Positions 26,361-36,506 are shown, numbered from the stretch's first letter. The stretch is DNA of 64,000 nt from Methylotenera oryzisoli (GCA_945872425.1 CAMBZE010000001.1:1-64000), one strand, 5' to 3'. Notes: a model not told the origin generated them from the sequence alone. A program made the numbers and translations.

Positions 26361-27722
26361 TTAATCCAGAGTCACTGTTTCCAGATACTCCGGTACGACC
26401 ACCTGCCATTTAAGCTGCTCTTCAATGTGGTGCCGCATTGCATCTGCCGCAACCGGCTCCCCATGCACGATGAAAGTCTTTTTAGGCGGCACGGAAAATC
26501 TGCTTAACCAGTCTAATATTTCTGAATAATCTGCGTGTGCAGAGAGATTGGAAATCAACTCGACATCGGCGCGTACGGGCACATATTCCCCATGAATTTT
26601 AATGCTTTCTGCGCCATCCAACATCGCGGCACCGCGCGTACCTGCCGCCTGAAACCCGACAAATAAAATAGTATTATTAGGTTTAGGTGCGAATGCTTTC
26701 AGATGATGCACCACGCGCCCGCCTGAAGCCATGCCACTGGCTGATAGAATAATCATCGGGCCTTTAGTTTCATTCAGCTGTTTGGATTGTTCCACACTAT
26801 TGACCATGTGAGCTGTGCGATTTAACGCACTGCATTGCCCAGGTGTCAAACGATGTTCCCCACAATGATTCGTAAATATTTCTGTTGCATCCGCCGCCAT
26901 TGGGCTATTAAGGTAAACCGGAATATCCTGCGCGATTGCGCCTGAAGATTTAAGTAAGTGAATGTAATAAAGCAACTCTTGCGCCCGCCCTACTGCAAAT
27001 ACTGGGATAAGAACAACGCCTTTGCGTTTTACCGTTTTGTTGATAATGGCCGCCAATTTAACTTTAGGGTCATCCAGTTCGTGCCGACGGTTACCATACG
27101 TGGATTCAATCAATAAATAATCGGCCTGCTTGATCTGCACCGGGGCTTTCATCAAAATATCATTGGGGCGCCCAATATCGCCTGAAAACAATACCGACGT
27201 TTTTTTATTATGAATACGCACAAATGCCGAGCCGAGAATATGTCCATTGGGATAAAACCTGAGCGTGAGATCATCACCTAAATCCACATCCTGCTCAAAA
27301 TCAACGGGGGTAAGTAGCTCTAGTGCTTTAAATGCATCTTCTTGTGTATAAAGCGGTAATGCCGGGTGATGCTTGGAAAAACCACGCCGATTCGCATATT
27401 CGGCTTCCTCTTCTTGCAGATGTGCTGAATCAGGCAACAGAATCTTGCACAAATCCCGCGTACCTTCGCTGCAATAGACGTTGCCGGAAAATCCTTGCTT
27501 CACCAGTAACGGCAAATAGCCACTGTGATCAATATGCGCATGCGTGAGCACTACCGCATCAATGTCTTTGGGATTGATTGGCAACTTCGCCCAGTTTCTA
27601 AGCCGAAGTTGTTTAAGCCCCTGAAACAATCCGCAATCAATTAAAATGCGCTTTGCGCCGCTTTTTAGCAGGTATTTAGACCCGGTAACGGTGCCGGTGG
27701 CGCCGAGAAATGTGAGTTGCAT
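26361..27722 (-). CDS. Metallo-beta-lactamase/beta-CASP RNase (CPSF73-like)
   Basis: The 453-residue protein has the metal site HAHIDHSG (His61, His63, Asp65, His66), GDIG, and the beta-CASP part with ILSASGMASGGRVVHHL and a C-terminal FIVHGEPVAADAMR. These enzymes (YSH1/CPSF73 relatives) cleave RNA with two zinc ions; the bacterial role is probably RNA processing or decay. It lies 3 bp upstream of mutL on the same strand. Family identity is firm, target RNAs unknown. Confidence 0.9.
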   Translation of the reverse strand: MQLTFLGATGTVTGSKYLLKSGAKRILIDCGLFQGLKQLRLRNWAKLPINPKDIDAVVLTHAHIDHSGYLPLLVKQGFSGNVYCSEGTRDLCKILLPDSAHLQEEEAEYANRRGFSKHHPALPLYTQEDAFKALELLTPVDFEQDVDLGDDLTLRFYPNGHILGSAFVRIHNKKTSVLFSGDIGRPNDILMKAPVQIKQADYLLIESTYGNRRHELDDPKVKLAAIINKTVKRKGVVLIPVFAVGRAQELLYYIHLLKSSGAIAQDIPVYLNSPMAADATEIFTNHCGEHRLTPGQCSALNRTAHMVNSVEQSKQLNETKGPMIILSASGMASGGRVVHHLKAFAPKPNNTILFVGFQAAGTRGAAMLDGAESIKIHGEYVPVRADVELISNLSAHADYSEILDWLSRFSVPPKKTFIVHGEPVAADAMRHHIEEQLKWQVVVPEYLETVTLD

Positions 27723-27753
27723 TAAGTCCTCCCTTTTAGTCTATTGATGAATA

Positions 27754-29094
27754 TTACTCCAGCGCTATCTTTGTTTTGGCAAGGGCAGGATTGGCAGAAA
27801 AATACTTTTTAATTCCCGCTAAAATAGACAGTACCAACTTATCCTGATAATCATCGTCATTCAGCTTACGCTCTTCTTCCGGATTACTGATAAATGCTGT
27901 TTCTACCAGAATGGAAGGAATATCCGGTGATTTCAGTACCGCAAAACCAGCTTGCTCAACATGATTTTTATGCAGTTTGTTGATTTCACCAATGTAGCCT
28001 AACACCGCTTTGCCTAACTTCAAACTATCGTTAATCGTCGCAGTTTGTGATAAATCCAATAAGGTCCTCGCTAACACCGGGTCTTTTACATTCAGGCTAA
28101 CACCGCCAATCAAATCAGACTCGTTCTCTTTTTTAGCCAGGTAACGCGCACTGGCACTGGTCGCACCTTTTTCAGACAGTGCAAATACAGACGAACCATG
28201 TGCCGCAGGGTTGGTAAAGGCATCGGCGTGGATAGACACAAACAAATCCGCTTGTAATTTACGCGCTTTGACCACACGCCCATGTAATGGAATAAAGTAA
28301 TCATCATCACGCGTTAGCACGCCGCGCATACTTGGCTCTGCATCAATTTTTGCTTTGAGCTTTTTAGCGATGAGCAAAGTAATATCTTTTTCACGGCTCC
28401 CATTTGCGCCACGTGCACCAGGGTCTTCTCCACCGTGTCCGGCGTCAATGGCAATCGTAATTTGCCGTAGATCTTTATCTGCCGTTGACTGAACCTCGAC
28501 TGATTTAACCTCTGCCACCTTGTCATCTGTCACCGGGGTGGTAACCGCGCCAGCAGATGGCTGTGTTGACGGCATTTCTGTCACTGGTTGCGATGATTGA
28601 TTTATATCTGTAGCTTCAGTAACTGGTGCGCTGTCACGCGCTGCCAGCATTGCCATCAGCGGATCTTTCGCCGGGTAAACATCCAGCACCAGGCGATGCT
28701 TATAATCACCTGCTGGTGGCAAGGTAAAAATAGTTGGCTTAACTTCTGTTTTTAAATCTACAACCAAGCGCACGACGCCAGGTTTGAATTGAGCGACACG
28801 TAACTGTGCAATATAGGGGTCGCTCATTAAAATCTTTTCACTCAATGACTTTGCCGCTTGATTCAGCTCAATATGATCAATATCCACCACCACCCGTTCC
28901 GGATTTTTAAGCAGCGTCATTTTATAAACCAGAGGACTGCTCACCTCCAAGGTAATGCGCGTGTATTCTTGCGCCGGCCAAACACGTGCTGCAATCACGG
29001 TGTTACCACCGGCATGTGCGGCAGCACCCAACCCCAAGATAACACCCAAGCTAAGGCTTAAACTCAAAAGTATGAATGGCAAACGTTTAATCAT
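27754..29094 (-). CDS. amiC: N-acetylmuramoyl-L-alanine amidase (AmiC type, AMIN plus Amidase_3)
   Basis: The 446-residue protein has a signal peptide (about 1-28), an N-terminal AMIN domain (about 30-135, targets septal peptidoglycan), a low-complexity linker, and a zinc amidase domain from about 210 with IAIDAGHGGEDPGA, LFVSIHADAF and ILVETAFISNPEEE. It cuts the stem peptide from muramic acid during daughter-cell separation. Its start overlaps the tsaE stop by one base, the common tsaE-ami arrangement. Confidence 0.93.
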   Translation of the reverse strand: MIKRLPFILLSLSLSLGVILGLGAAAHAGGNTVIAARVWPAQEYTRITLEVSSPLVYKMTLLKNPERVVVDIDHIELNQAAKSLSEKILMSDPYIAQLRVAQFKPGVVRLVVDLKTEVKPTIFTLPPAGDYKHRLVLDVYPAKDPLMAMLAARDSAPVTEATDINQSSQPVTEMPSTQPSAGAVTTPVTDDKVAEVKSVEVQSTADKDLRQITIAIDAGHGGEDPGARGANGSREKDITLLIAKKLKAKIDAEPSMRGVLTRDDDYFIPLHGRVVKARKLQADLFVSIHADAFTNPAAHGSSVFALSEKGATSASARYLAKKENESDLIGGVSLNVKDPVLARTLLDLSQTATINDSLKLGKAVLGYIGEINKLHKNHVEQAGFAVLKSPDIPSILVETAFISNPEEERKLNDDDYQDKLVLSILAGIKKYFSANPALAKTKIALE

Positions 29095-29588
29095 CAGGAT
29101 AGTTCTATTTGTTTTTTAATCTTTTGCACACATTGCCGCCCACGTAATGAATGTGCAAACACCGCGACAGCACGCCCCGAACGCTTAATATCAAATCTAA
29201 TATCAATATCCGGCTTTGGTAGTATATGTACAGCTTTTTCAGGCCACTCAATTAAGCAAACACTGTCTGCATTAAAGTAATCTCTAAAACCGGCCGCTTC
29301 CCACTCTTCTTCATCATTAAAACGATACAAATCGAAATGATATAAATTGAACGGCTCACCCTGATTAGCAGCAATTTCGTAAGGTTCAATTAAAGTATAG
29401 GTCGGGCTTTTTACCTTGCCGACAAAGCCCAGTCCATGCAGCAAGCCGCGCACCAATGTAGTTTTACCCGCGCCTAAATCCCCGTGCAGATAAATCGTTA
29501 AATCAGGCAGAATTGCCTTAGCTAAACTGCCACCAAAATTCAACGTCGCAGCTTCATCCGCCAAATCAAGTGTAAAATCTTCACCCAT
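29094..29588 (-). CDS. tsaE: tRNA threonylcarbamoyladenosine biosynthesis ATPase TsaE
   Basis: The 164-residue protein has the P-loop GDLGAGKT (36-43), SPTYTLIEPY and HFDLYRF, the TsaE signatures. It powers turnover of the TsaBD complex that makes t6A37 in ANN-decoding tRNAs. The start codon shares the palindrome CATG with the divergent queG start (29586-29589), so neither gene has a separate upstream region; their promoters must lie inside each other's coding sequence. Confidence 0.95.
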   Translation of the reverse strand: MGEDFTLDLADEAATLNFGGSLAKAILPDLTIYLHGDLGAGKTTLVRGLLHGLGFVGKVKSPTYTLIEPYEIAANQGEPFNLYHFDLYRFNDEEEWEAAGFRDYFNADSVCLIEWPEKAVHILPKPDIDIRFDIKRSGRAVAVFAHSLRGRQCVQKIKKQIELS

Positions 29589-30657
29589 GAATCATTCCAC
29601 TAAAAGCATTGCCGAATTGAGCCGTGACCTTAAACGCTGGGGGCTGGAACTCGGTTTTAATCATATCGGCATCACCGATACCGACTTGCAGGCTGCGGAA
29701 GCTGAACACTTGGCATGGGTTAAAAAAGGTTTTCATGGTGAAATGGATTATATGGCAAAACACGGTGTGAAGCGCACCCGTCCTGCCGAATTAGTGCCAA
29801 ATACTATACGCGTCATTTCAGCACGCCTGGATTACCTGCCAGCCAATACAGCCGCGAGTGAAGCTATTCTGCAAGATCACAGCAAAGCCTTTATCTCACG
29901 CTATGCGCTCGGGCGTGACTACCACAAGGTGATGCGCAATAAGTTACAAAAGTTATGTGAAAAAATTCAAGCTGAACTTGCACATTATCAAACAGACAAT
30001 TTTGAATACAGAGTATTCACGGATAGCGCGCCGGTACTGGAAGTAGCGTTAGCAGAAAAAGCCGGCTCAGGTTGGCGTGGCAAACACACGCTGCTGATCA
30101 ACAAAAATCGCGGCTCCTGGTTCTTCCTGGGCGAAATTTACACCAACTTGCCGTTAGCAATAGACGCCCCGGCAGAGAATCATTGCGGCACCTGCACCAG
30201 TTGCATGACTGTATGCCCAACGCAGGCCATTACCGCCCCGTATGAAGTGGATGCCAGACGTTGCATATCGTACTTAACCATTGAGCTCAAAGGCAGCATC
30301 CCGGTTGAGCTACGCCCGTTAATCGGCAACCGCGTGTATGGTTGCGACGATTGCCAACTTTGCTGCCCGTGGAACAAGTTTGCCGAAATCACCAAAGAAA
30401 CAGACTTTGCAGTGAAACACGGCCTGGATGATATTGACCTGATAGATTGTTTTAGCTGGAGTGAAGACGAATTCAAATCAAAAATGGCAGGCAGTGCAAT
30501 TTACCGCATCGGATACGAGCAATGGCTACGCAATGTTGCCATAGGCTTAGGTAACGCCAAATCTTCACCTGCAATTATCCGGGCATTGCAGGCACGTTTA
30601 AATAGTCATTCTGAAATACTGCGTGAACATGTGAACTGGGCTCTTTTACAACAATGA
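29587..30657 (+). CDS. queG: Epoxyqueuosine reductase
   Basis: QueG reduces epoxyqueuosine to queuosine in tRNA using cobalamin and two 4Fe-4S clusters. The 356-residue protein has the cluster ligands C200/C203/C206/C210 (CGTCTSCMTVC) and C253/C256/C259/C260 (CDDCQLCC), and the likely proton donor Asp146 in TDSAPV. The ATG overlaps the divergent tsaE start. Another queuosine-pathway candidate, queD, is at 62411. Confidence 0.95.
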   Translation: MNHSTKSIAELSRDLKRWGLELGFNHIGITDTDLQAAEAEHLAWVKKGFHGEMDYMAKHGVKRTRPAELVPNTIRVISARLDYLPANTAASEAILQDHSKAFISRYALGRDYHKVMRNKLQKLCEKIQAELAHYQTDNFEYRVFTDSAPVLEVALAEKAGSGWRGKHTLLINKNRGSWFFLGEIYTNLPLAIDAPAENHCGTCTSCMTVCPTQAITAPYEVDARRCISYLTIELKGSIPVELRPLIGNRVYGCDDCQLCCPWNKFAEITKETDFAVKHGLDDIDLIDCFSWSEDEFKSKMAGSAIYRIGYEQWLRNVAIGLGNAKSSPAIIRALQARLNSHSEILREHVNWALLQQ

Positions 30658-30676
30658 AAACCTCGGAACATTCTGT

Positions 30677-30808
30677 GTAGGAGCGGCGCCCCGCCGCGAT
30701 TGTCACCATTGCTTCGCGGCGAGGCGCCGCTCCTACAAAAACAGACACATGACGGTCACCATTGCTTCGCGGCGGGGCGCCGCTCCTACAAAAACCGACG
30801 CATGATGG
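30677..30808. repeat. GTAGGAGCGGC palindrome with 53-bp tandem duplication
   Basis: GTAGGAGCGGCGCC at 30677 faces GGCGCCGCTCCTAC ending at 30736, giving a strong hairpin. A 53-bp unit beginning TCACCATTGCTTCGCGGC occurs twice in tandem (30703-30755 and 30756-30808) with a few differences, duplicating one arm. It lies between the convergent queG and ROK genes and could also stop transcription from both sides. GTAGGAGCGGC-type palindromes are common REP-like sequences in proteobacteria. Confidence 0.85.
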
Positions 30809-30811
30809 TCA

Positions 30812-31753
30812 TTATTTCAGTTGCGATAGCAGCGCTGCACCTAACATCCCCGCCTGATCACCCAGGCTAGAAATACTCACGTTGACCTTACCGCGTAAGG
30901 CAGGAATTAAATCTTGCTCCAATTGCTGTTGAAAAGCCTGCTCCATGTATTGCCAGCCGGCGCTCATGCCACCGCCAACGACCACATCAGTCACATCAAT
31001 CACTTTTAGAACATGCGCCAAGGCTTGCGCGAGCAAAGCTCCTGCAAGCCTGTAGGCGTCGATTGCAGCGTGATCGCCCGCTCCGGCACGGGTGGCGATT
31101 TCTGCAGCAGTACATTGCTGATGGGTGGCTTCAAAATAGCTAATAGCCACGCCGTTGGCCGAGGCGTATTGCTCTACGCACCCCAGATTGCCGCACCCGC
31201 ACAATCTGCCCTTGGGTTGCACTGTGATATGCCCGATTTCCATCGCCACACCATGCTGACCTTGGAACGGCTTGCCATTCAAAATCAAGCCTCCGCCCAG
31301 CCCGGTGCCTAAACCTAAATAAATCAGGCTATCAGTTGCGCTCGAATGCATCCTATACTCACCGTAAGCGGCGGCTAACGCGTCATTTTCCGTCATCACT
31401 GGCAATGTAATTAAAGCACTTAAATCTGCGCTTAAATCGACGTTACTTAACCCCGGCAAATTAGGCGATTGTAAAATTTTTTGTGTCACCGGATCAATAA
31501 AACCCGGAAAGCCAATGCCTACCGCCGAGATAGCCGAGTACTTCGCACGCACACTATTAACCGCCTCTGCGATTGTGATTAGAATTGTTTGCCAGGCTTG
31601 CGCTGATGAATGCTGGTGTGACTTACATAAATTAGAGAAATCTGCGTGAAAACGCACTTCCTCCAGCAAGCAAGGTTGATCCAGTGCATTGATTTCTACT
31701 ACGCCTACGCGTAAGTTGGTGCCGCCAACATCTATGCCAATTAGCCTGGTCAT
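30812..31753 (-). CDS. ROK family sugar kinase (glucokinase-like)
   Basis: The 313-residue protein has the ROK phosphate loop GIDVGGTNLRVGVV, the sugar-binding block NDALAAAYGEY, EIGHITV, and the zinc motif CGCGNLGCVEQYAS. It probably phosphorylates glucose (or a related aldose) with ATP. Its place directly after malQ (3-bp gap) at the end of the alpha-glucan operon supports glucose, since MalQ and GH57 activity would release glucose. N-acetylglucosamine or mannose kinases of the same family cannot be excluded. Confidence 0.85.
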   Translation of the reverse strand: MTRLIGIDVGGTNLRVGVVEINALDQPCLLEEVRFHADFSNLCKSHQHSSAQAWQTILITIAEAVNSVRAKYSAISAVGIGFPGFIDPVTQKILQSPNLPGLSNVDLSADLSALITLPVMTENDALAAAYGEYRMHSSATDSLIYLGLGTGLGGGLILNGKPFQGQHGVAMEIGHITVQPKGRLCGCGNLGCVEQYASANGVAISYFEATHQQCTAAEIATRAGAGDHAAIDAYRLAGALLAQALAHVLKVIDVTDVVVGGGMSAGWQYMEQAFQQQLEQDLIPALRGKVNVSISSLGDQAGMLGAALLSQLK

Positions 31754-31756
31754 GGA

Positions 31757-33289
31757 CTATTTTCGTTGCGTGTGAGCAATGACTTCTGTCATCATTTCTT
31801 TTCGCTCCGCAGCAAGCTGCTGCCAGTTAAAGCGCCAGCGCCAGTTGCCAGACGACGTGCCCGGTGTATTCATACGGTGACTGGAGTCGAGCGCCAGTAT
31901 GTCCTGCATCGGGATGATCGCTAAATTGGCAACGGATGCCAGTGCCATATTGATTAAATCATCAGGAATATTGGGCTGATGTGCTTCAGAATGTGTTGCT
32001 GACAAATGTTGATGAAAGTGCTCACGCTGACAGTCATCCAGATTGACATACCAACCCAGAGTCGTATCGTTATCGTGCGTGCCAGTGTAAACCACACTAT
32101 TTTCATCTATATTGTGCGGCAGGTACGGGTTGTCTGCTGTACCGCTAAAGGCAAATTGCAGAATCTTCATGCCCGGCAGGTTGTATTTGTTGCGCAAGGC
32201 ATCCACTTCGTCGGTAATAATGCCCAAATCTTCAGCCACTAGGCAAATATCAGGCAACGCCTGTTTAATGGCTGCAAGCAGCGCATCACCAGGGGCTAAA
32301 ACCCATTGACCATTGATAGCTGTGGCTTCATCAGCCGGAATTTCCCATGCGGCTTCCAAACCCCTGAAGTGGTCAATTCGTACAATATCAAATAGTTCAT
32401 TTTGAGTAGCCATGCGCGATATCCACCAGCTAAAGTCATCGGCAGCCATGGCCTCCCAGTTGTAATGCGGGTTACCCCAACGCTGGCCGCTTGCAGAAAA
32501 ATAATCGGGCGGCACACCGGCCGCTACCGTCATATTTCCATTCACATCCAGCTTAAATAAACGAGGCTGCGCCCACACATCAGCACTATCATAAGCAACA
32601 AAAATAGGAATATCGCCAAATAACGCCACTTTTTTGCTAGTCGCGTATTTTTTAAGGCTTAACCACTGTGTAAAAAACACAAATTGCACGAATTTAATCA
32701 CCGCAATTTCTTCTGCTAACTCTGCCTGTGCCAGTTTCAACGTTTTTTTATCGCGATTTTTATAAGGCTCCGGCCAGTGATTCCAGCCAGCTTGGCCAAA
32801 TTTATCGCGCAATGCTAAAAACAGGGAAAAATCATGCAACCAATGCGCTTGTTTTCTACAAAAGCGAGTAAAAGCCTGCTGCATCTGTTTGTTGGGCGAG
32901 GTAGTTTCATCTTGCCGACTAAAAATTGCATAGGCTTTAGCCAGCAAATGTACTTTACTGGTGATGAGACCAGTCAAATCCTCTTTGGTCAGCAAGCCTT
33001 GCGCTTGCAGTGCCTCCAGGCTAATAAAGTCCGGGTTGCCCGCATATGCAGATAAACACTGATAAGGTGAATTATCAGCATGCGGCATGTTGATGGGTAG
33101 CGTTTGCCACACGCTGGCACCAATGCCCTGTAAAAAATCCACAAAACGATACGCTTCTGCACCTAAATCACCGGTGTAATAAGCGCTTGGCAGTGAGCTT
33201 ATGTGCAACAACACACCTGCACAGCGCTGACTTAAAAGTGATGAATTAGATTGCAAATTAAGCCTGTCCGCGCCGCATGGTGCCGGCAT
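31757..33289 (-). CDS. malQ: 4-alpha-glucanotransferase
   Basis: A GH77 amylomaltase that rearranges alpha-1,4-glucans and frees glucose. Signatures: RCAGVLLHISSLPS, GASVWQTLPIN, FGDIPIFVAYDSADVWAQP, FDIVRIDHFRGLEAAWEIPA (catalytic Asp), LVAEDLG (acid/base Glu) and YTGTHDNDTTLGW. The open frame reaches 33352, but that overlaps the GH57 gene by 95 bp; ATG at 33289 (32-bp overlap) is given here. A TTG at 33256, just past the GH57 stop, would match the usual family N-terminus even better. The start is therefore uncertain; the function is not. Confidence 0.9.
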   Translation of the reverse strand: MPAPCGADRLNLQSNSSLLSQRCAGVLLHISSLPSAYYTGDLGAEAYRFVDFLQGIGASVWQTLPINMPHADNSPYQCLSAYAGNPDFISLEALQAQGLLTKEDLTGLITSKVHLLAKAYAIFSRQDETTSPNKQMQQAFTRFCRKQAHWLHDFSLFLALRDKFGQAGWNHWPEPYKNRDKKTLKLAQAELAEEIAVIKFVQFVFFTQWLSLKKYATSKKVALFGDIPIFVAYDSADVWAQPRLFKLDVNGNMTVAAGVPPDYFSASGQRWGNPHYNWEAMAADDFSWWISRMATQNELFDIVRIDHFRGLEAAWEIPADEATAINGQWVLAPGDALLAAIKQALPDICLVAEDLGIITDEVDALRNKYNLPGMKILQFAFSGTADNPYLPHNIDENSVVYTGTHDNDTTLGWYVNLDDCQREHFHQHLSATHSEAHQPNIPDDLINMALASVANLAIIPMQDILALDSSHRMNTPGTSSGNWRWRFNWQQLAAERKEMMTEVIAHTQRK

Positions 33290-34976
33290 TATCAGCATTG
33301 CCACCACCAGCGCTAATTTTTTGATGCAATACATCAGGCACCGGCTGACCAAGCAAGGTGTACAAATTGATTAAATTGCGGCGATACAGTTGGTCAAAAC
33401 TAGCGACGCTATCTGATGAATTGTAATCCCCGAACCACCAAAACCAATCAGAGCCTTCGCATATTGCCAATTGACGCTCACATTCAGCTAGCTGCTCAAC
33501 ATTTAAGCTTTGCTTTGCCAATACGGCATCGTAAGTTTTTTTAGCCGCGCATAATAAATCCCACGCTAAATTTTTGTCCTGACTGCCTATCCAAGTGCTA
33601 AAGGTACCATACACCCAACTACCGGCCACGACTTGATGCAGGGTGGGGGCTTGTGCATGATGAGCTTGATATAAATCCACAACATCACTAAAAGTGGTCA
33701 TTTTAATGTCGGGATGATTTGCCAGCGCTTCATATAGCTCACTCAAGAAGTAGTATCCGTTATACGGAAAATACTCCCATGCATTTTCACCATCTAAAAT
33801 CACACTAACGATTCTTGGCTGCGCATTCGGATTCGCTTGATGAATATGCTCAAGGCTGCTAACAAAATCACTCACCGCATCACTGGCGTGAATTTTTGCA
33901 TACTCAAAACCAATTTTGTCTGAAAGCTGATCATCCCTGAAAAAGCACAAAATATCATGTTCGCCATTGGTGACACGATATGGCTGATATAAATATTCAT
34001 CCTTGTTCGCAATACTTAACTGCGATTTCAATAAACTATTCGCCAACACCCCTTGCCCGGTCGCTGCCCACTCCACGCCATGCTCAGCCATTAAAGACAG
34101 CGCCGCATGAGAAACACCGCCTTCAGCCGGCCACATCCCACGTGGCTCAGTGCCAAAATGCTGCTGGTGAGATTTTTTGGCCGAGAGCATATGTGCAACC
34201 GCACGGCTCTGCCCGCCTGCATAGTTGGTGCTCTCCGGCAATGGCGCGTCTGGCATTGCATCCAGCGCAGATTCGAAATCCAGTAACAGTGGCAATATTG
34301 GGTGGTAATACGGTGTGGTGGAAATTTCAATTTGCTTACGCGCCATCAACGCTTTATAGCGCGGAATCAGATTGGAAATGGTTTCAGCAATGACTGCAAA
34401 TAATTGCTGTCTTTCCGCATAAGTAAATAACACACCTTTGGCCATTAAGGCTTGCACTACCGGGCTGGTATGGCGCAAACTCTCACCACACCACGCCAGG
34501 TGATACCACACCAGCAAATCCGCTTTATATTGAGCTGACATATAATGAAATTGATCATTGGTCATCATCGGCTCTATTAACTGATAAAGCTTTAACAACC
34601 GTTGATAATGCGGAAACGGACTCAGCATGTTTTCGTGATGACTTTTAAAGCAGCTTTGCACAAGTAAATGACACTGCTCATTACTAATGTCTGTCAAGTT
34701 TTCTTCTACCAGCAAGGCCAGCAAAGGGTCTCGTATCGTATTTTGCTTGAATTGCTGCGTGTAATCCGCCAACTGCTCTAACAAAATAGGCACAAAATTA
34801 AAGCTCACGCGCGCAGCAGGATTGATTTCAAGGTGATACGCCATGTCGCTGTAATCTTTAATGGCGTGCAAATAGGTCCACGGCAACACATACTCATTCG
34901 TCGCCAAATCACGATAATCCGGTTGATGCATGTGCCAGTAAAGATTGAGATATAACTTGGGTCGAACGGTATCCAC
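33258..34976 (-). CDS. Glycoside hydrolase family 57 alpha-amylase-like protein
   Basis: The 572-residue protein has the GH57 marks: YWHMHQPDYRD at the start, MWPAEGGVS with the likely nucleophile Glu, and ILDGENAWEYFPYNGYYF with the likely acid Asp. Members hydrolyse or transfer alpha-glucans in the cytoplasm. It lies between glgC and malQ on the same strand, so it most probably acts on glycogen or maltodextrin. The exact specificity (amylase, branching, 4-alpha-glucanotransferase) cannot be read off. Confidence 0.88.
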   Translation of the reverse strand: MDTVRPKLYLNLYWHMHQPDYRDLATNEYVLPWTYLHAIKDYSDMAYHLEINPAARVSFNFVPILLEQLADYTQQFKQNTIRDPLLALLVEENLTDISNEQCHLLVQSCFKSHHENMLSPFPHYQRLLKLYQLIEPMMTNDQFHYMSAQYKADLLVWYHLAWCGESLRHTSPVVQALMAKGVLFTYAERQQLFAVIAETISNLIPRYKALMARKQIEISTTPYYHPILPLLLDFESALDAMPDAPLPESTNYAGGQSRAVAHMLSAKKSHQQHFGTEPRGMWPAEGGVSHAALSLMAEHGVEWAATGQGVLANSLLKSQLSIANKDEYLYQPYRVTNGEHDILCFFRDDQLSDKIGFEYAKIHASDAVSDFVSSLEHIHQANPNAQPRIVSVILDGENAWEYFPYNGYYFLSELYEALANHPDIKMTTFSDVVDLYQAHHAQAPTLHQVVAGSWVYGTFSTWIGSQDKNLAWDLLCAAKKTYDAVLAKQSLNVEQLAECERQLAICEGSDWFWWFGDYNSSDSVASFDQLYRRNLINLYTLLGQPVPDVLHQKISAGGGNADNAGTMRRGQA

Positions 34977-35009
34977 TTTGAAAAAAACCTTGAGTAAAAA
35001 AATTTAAGA

Positions 35010-35072
35010 GGGTGGGTAATAGTAGGCGTTAGTCGGTAGTTAAACCTGATACTAACGACCGACTACTAGCCA
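35010..35072. repeat. TAGTCGGTAGT/ACTAACGACCGACTACTA heptad-like inverted repeat
   Basis: Between glgC and the GH57 gene is an imperfect inverted repeat made of TTAGTCGGTAGT-like words facing CTAACGACCGACTACTA. It resembles short heptad-based interspersed repeats (AGTCGTT type). A related fragment CTAGTCGGGCTTGCTAGCCA is upstream of glgC near 36418. It lies within the same-strand glg operon and may weaken read-through. Confidence 0.55.
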
Positions 35073-35078
35073 AAGATT

Positions 35079-36374
35079 TTAAATCACGCGATATAAATCT
35101 TGTCCCAGCATATCTGGCGTCACTAACACGATGCCCTTTTCAGATACGTAGAAACGTTTTGCATCCAGACTTAAATCTACGCCAATTTCCATGCCTTCCG
35201 GAATCACACATCCGCGATCAATCACTACATTTTTGAGTACGACATTACGATTTACGGTCACTTTCGGCAAAATCACTGAGCCTTCGATATTGCAATAACT
35301 ATGCACGCGCACATCAGAAAACAAGATTGAGTTTGTAACACTTGAGCCGCTAATCAAGCACCCACCAGACACTAATGAATCGGTCGCTTTACCGGTTCGA
35401 CCTTCGTCGTTAAACACAAATTTAGCCGGTGGCAACTGTTCCTGATAAGTCCAAATCGGCCAGTCCCTGTCATACAGATTAAGTTCTGGAATCACTTTTG
35501 TGAGTTCCATATTGGCTTCCCAGTACGCATCAATCGTACCAACATCGCGCCAATAAAAATGATCATTCTTGACGCCTACACAACTATCAGTAAACCGATG
35601 CGCCTGAATTTTATATTTTTGGATGATGTACGGAATAATATCGCCACCGAAATCATGGCTGGATTTTGGGTCGCCGGCATCTCGAATCAATTGCTCATAT
35701 AAGAATTTAGCGTTAAATACATAAATTCCCATACTGGCAAACGCTTTGGTTGGGTCATCCGGCATATGCTTGGGGTTAGCCGGTTTCTCGGCAAACTCAA
35801 TCACGCGATCATTTTCATCTACCGCCAGCACACCAAAGCCTTTTGCATCTTCTAACGGCACATTGATACAAGCTACCGTCATATCCGCATTATTTCTCAC
35901 GTGTGTAACCAACATTTTGCCATAATCCATTTTGTAAATATGGTCACCTGCCAGTATCAAAATGTATTCCGCATTGGCTTGCTCACGCAGTAAATCAATG
36001 TTTTGGTACACGGCATCTGCAGTCCCTTTATACCAGTCTTCTGAGATGCGTTGCTGGGCAGGAATAATGTTGACAAACTCATTGAACTCACCACGCAGAA
36101 AGCCCCATCCGCGCTGAATGTGTTGAATTAAACTTTGCGCTTTATATTGCGTTGCCACGTTAATGCGGCGAATGCCGGAATTGATGCAATTGGAAAGCGG
36201 GAAATCAATAATGCGAAATTTTCCGCCAAACTGTACCGCTGGCTTGGCGCGCCAATCGGTTAGATTCTTTAAGCGGCTACCACGTCCGCCTGCCAGAATT
36301 ATCGCAACAGTATTTTTGGTTAGGGTGCTAATAAAACGGTCTGAATTTTGATCTGTTTGTCGATTTTTCAACAT
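35079..36374 (-). CDS. glgC: Glucose-1-phosphate adenylyltransferase
   Basis: GlgC makes ADP-glucose, the committed step of glycogen synthesis. The 431-residue protein has [20 protein letters not shown], the [15 protein letters not shown] loop, [16 protein letters not shown], and the C-terminal left-handed beta-helix. It is the first gene of glgC-GH57-malQ-ROK and is divergent from glgB-pgi. No glgA (glycogen synthase) is present in the window. Confidence 0.96.
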   Translation of the reverse strand: MLKNRQTDQNSDRFISTLTKNTVAIILAGGRGSRLKNLTDWRAKPAVQFGGKFRIIDFPLSNCINSGIRRINVATQYKAQSLIQHIQRGWGFLRGEFNEFVNIIPAQQRISEDWYKGTADAVYQNIDLLREQANAEYILILAGDHIYKMDYGKMLVTHVRNNADMTVACINVPLEDAKGFGVLAVDENDRVIEFAEKPANPKHMPDDPTKAFASMGIYVFNAKFLYEQLIRDAGDPKSSHDFGGDIIPYIIQKYKIQAHRFTDSCVGVKNDHFYWRDVGTIDAYWEANMELTKVIPELNLYDRDWPIWTYQEQLPPAKFVFNDEGRTGKATDSLVSGGCLISGSSVTNSILFSDVRVHSYCNIEGSVILPKVTVNRNVVLKNVVIDRGCVIPEGMEIGVDLSLDAKRFYVSEKGIVLVTPDMLGQDLYRVI

Positions 36375-36481
36375 GATGCCCTCCTGAAGTTTGGTTAGTT
36401 ACTTACTATTTATTGCGCTAGTCGGGCTTGCTAGCCATTAGTTGCTTAGCTTTATTTACTTACGATTTCGATTGAATACAT

Positions 36482-36506
36482 TATAATCAGCTTAAAGCAC
36501 TATAAT
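36482..36506 (+). promoter_or_regulatory. Tandem TATAAT hexamers upstream of glgB
   Basis: Two perfect TATAAT hexamers at 36482-36487 and 36501-36506 lie 60-85 bp before glgB in the 191-bp glgC/glgB divergent region. The region also holds short Asp-tract-like AT runs. No clear TTGACA-like -35 stands at the right distance, so the boxes may need an activator or be chance. Confidence 0.35.
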
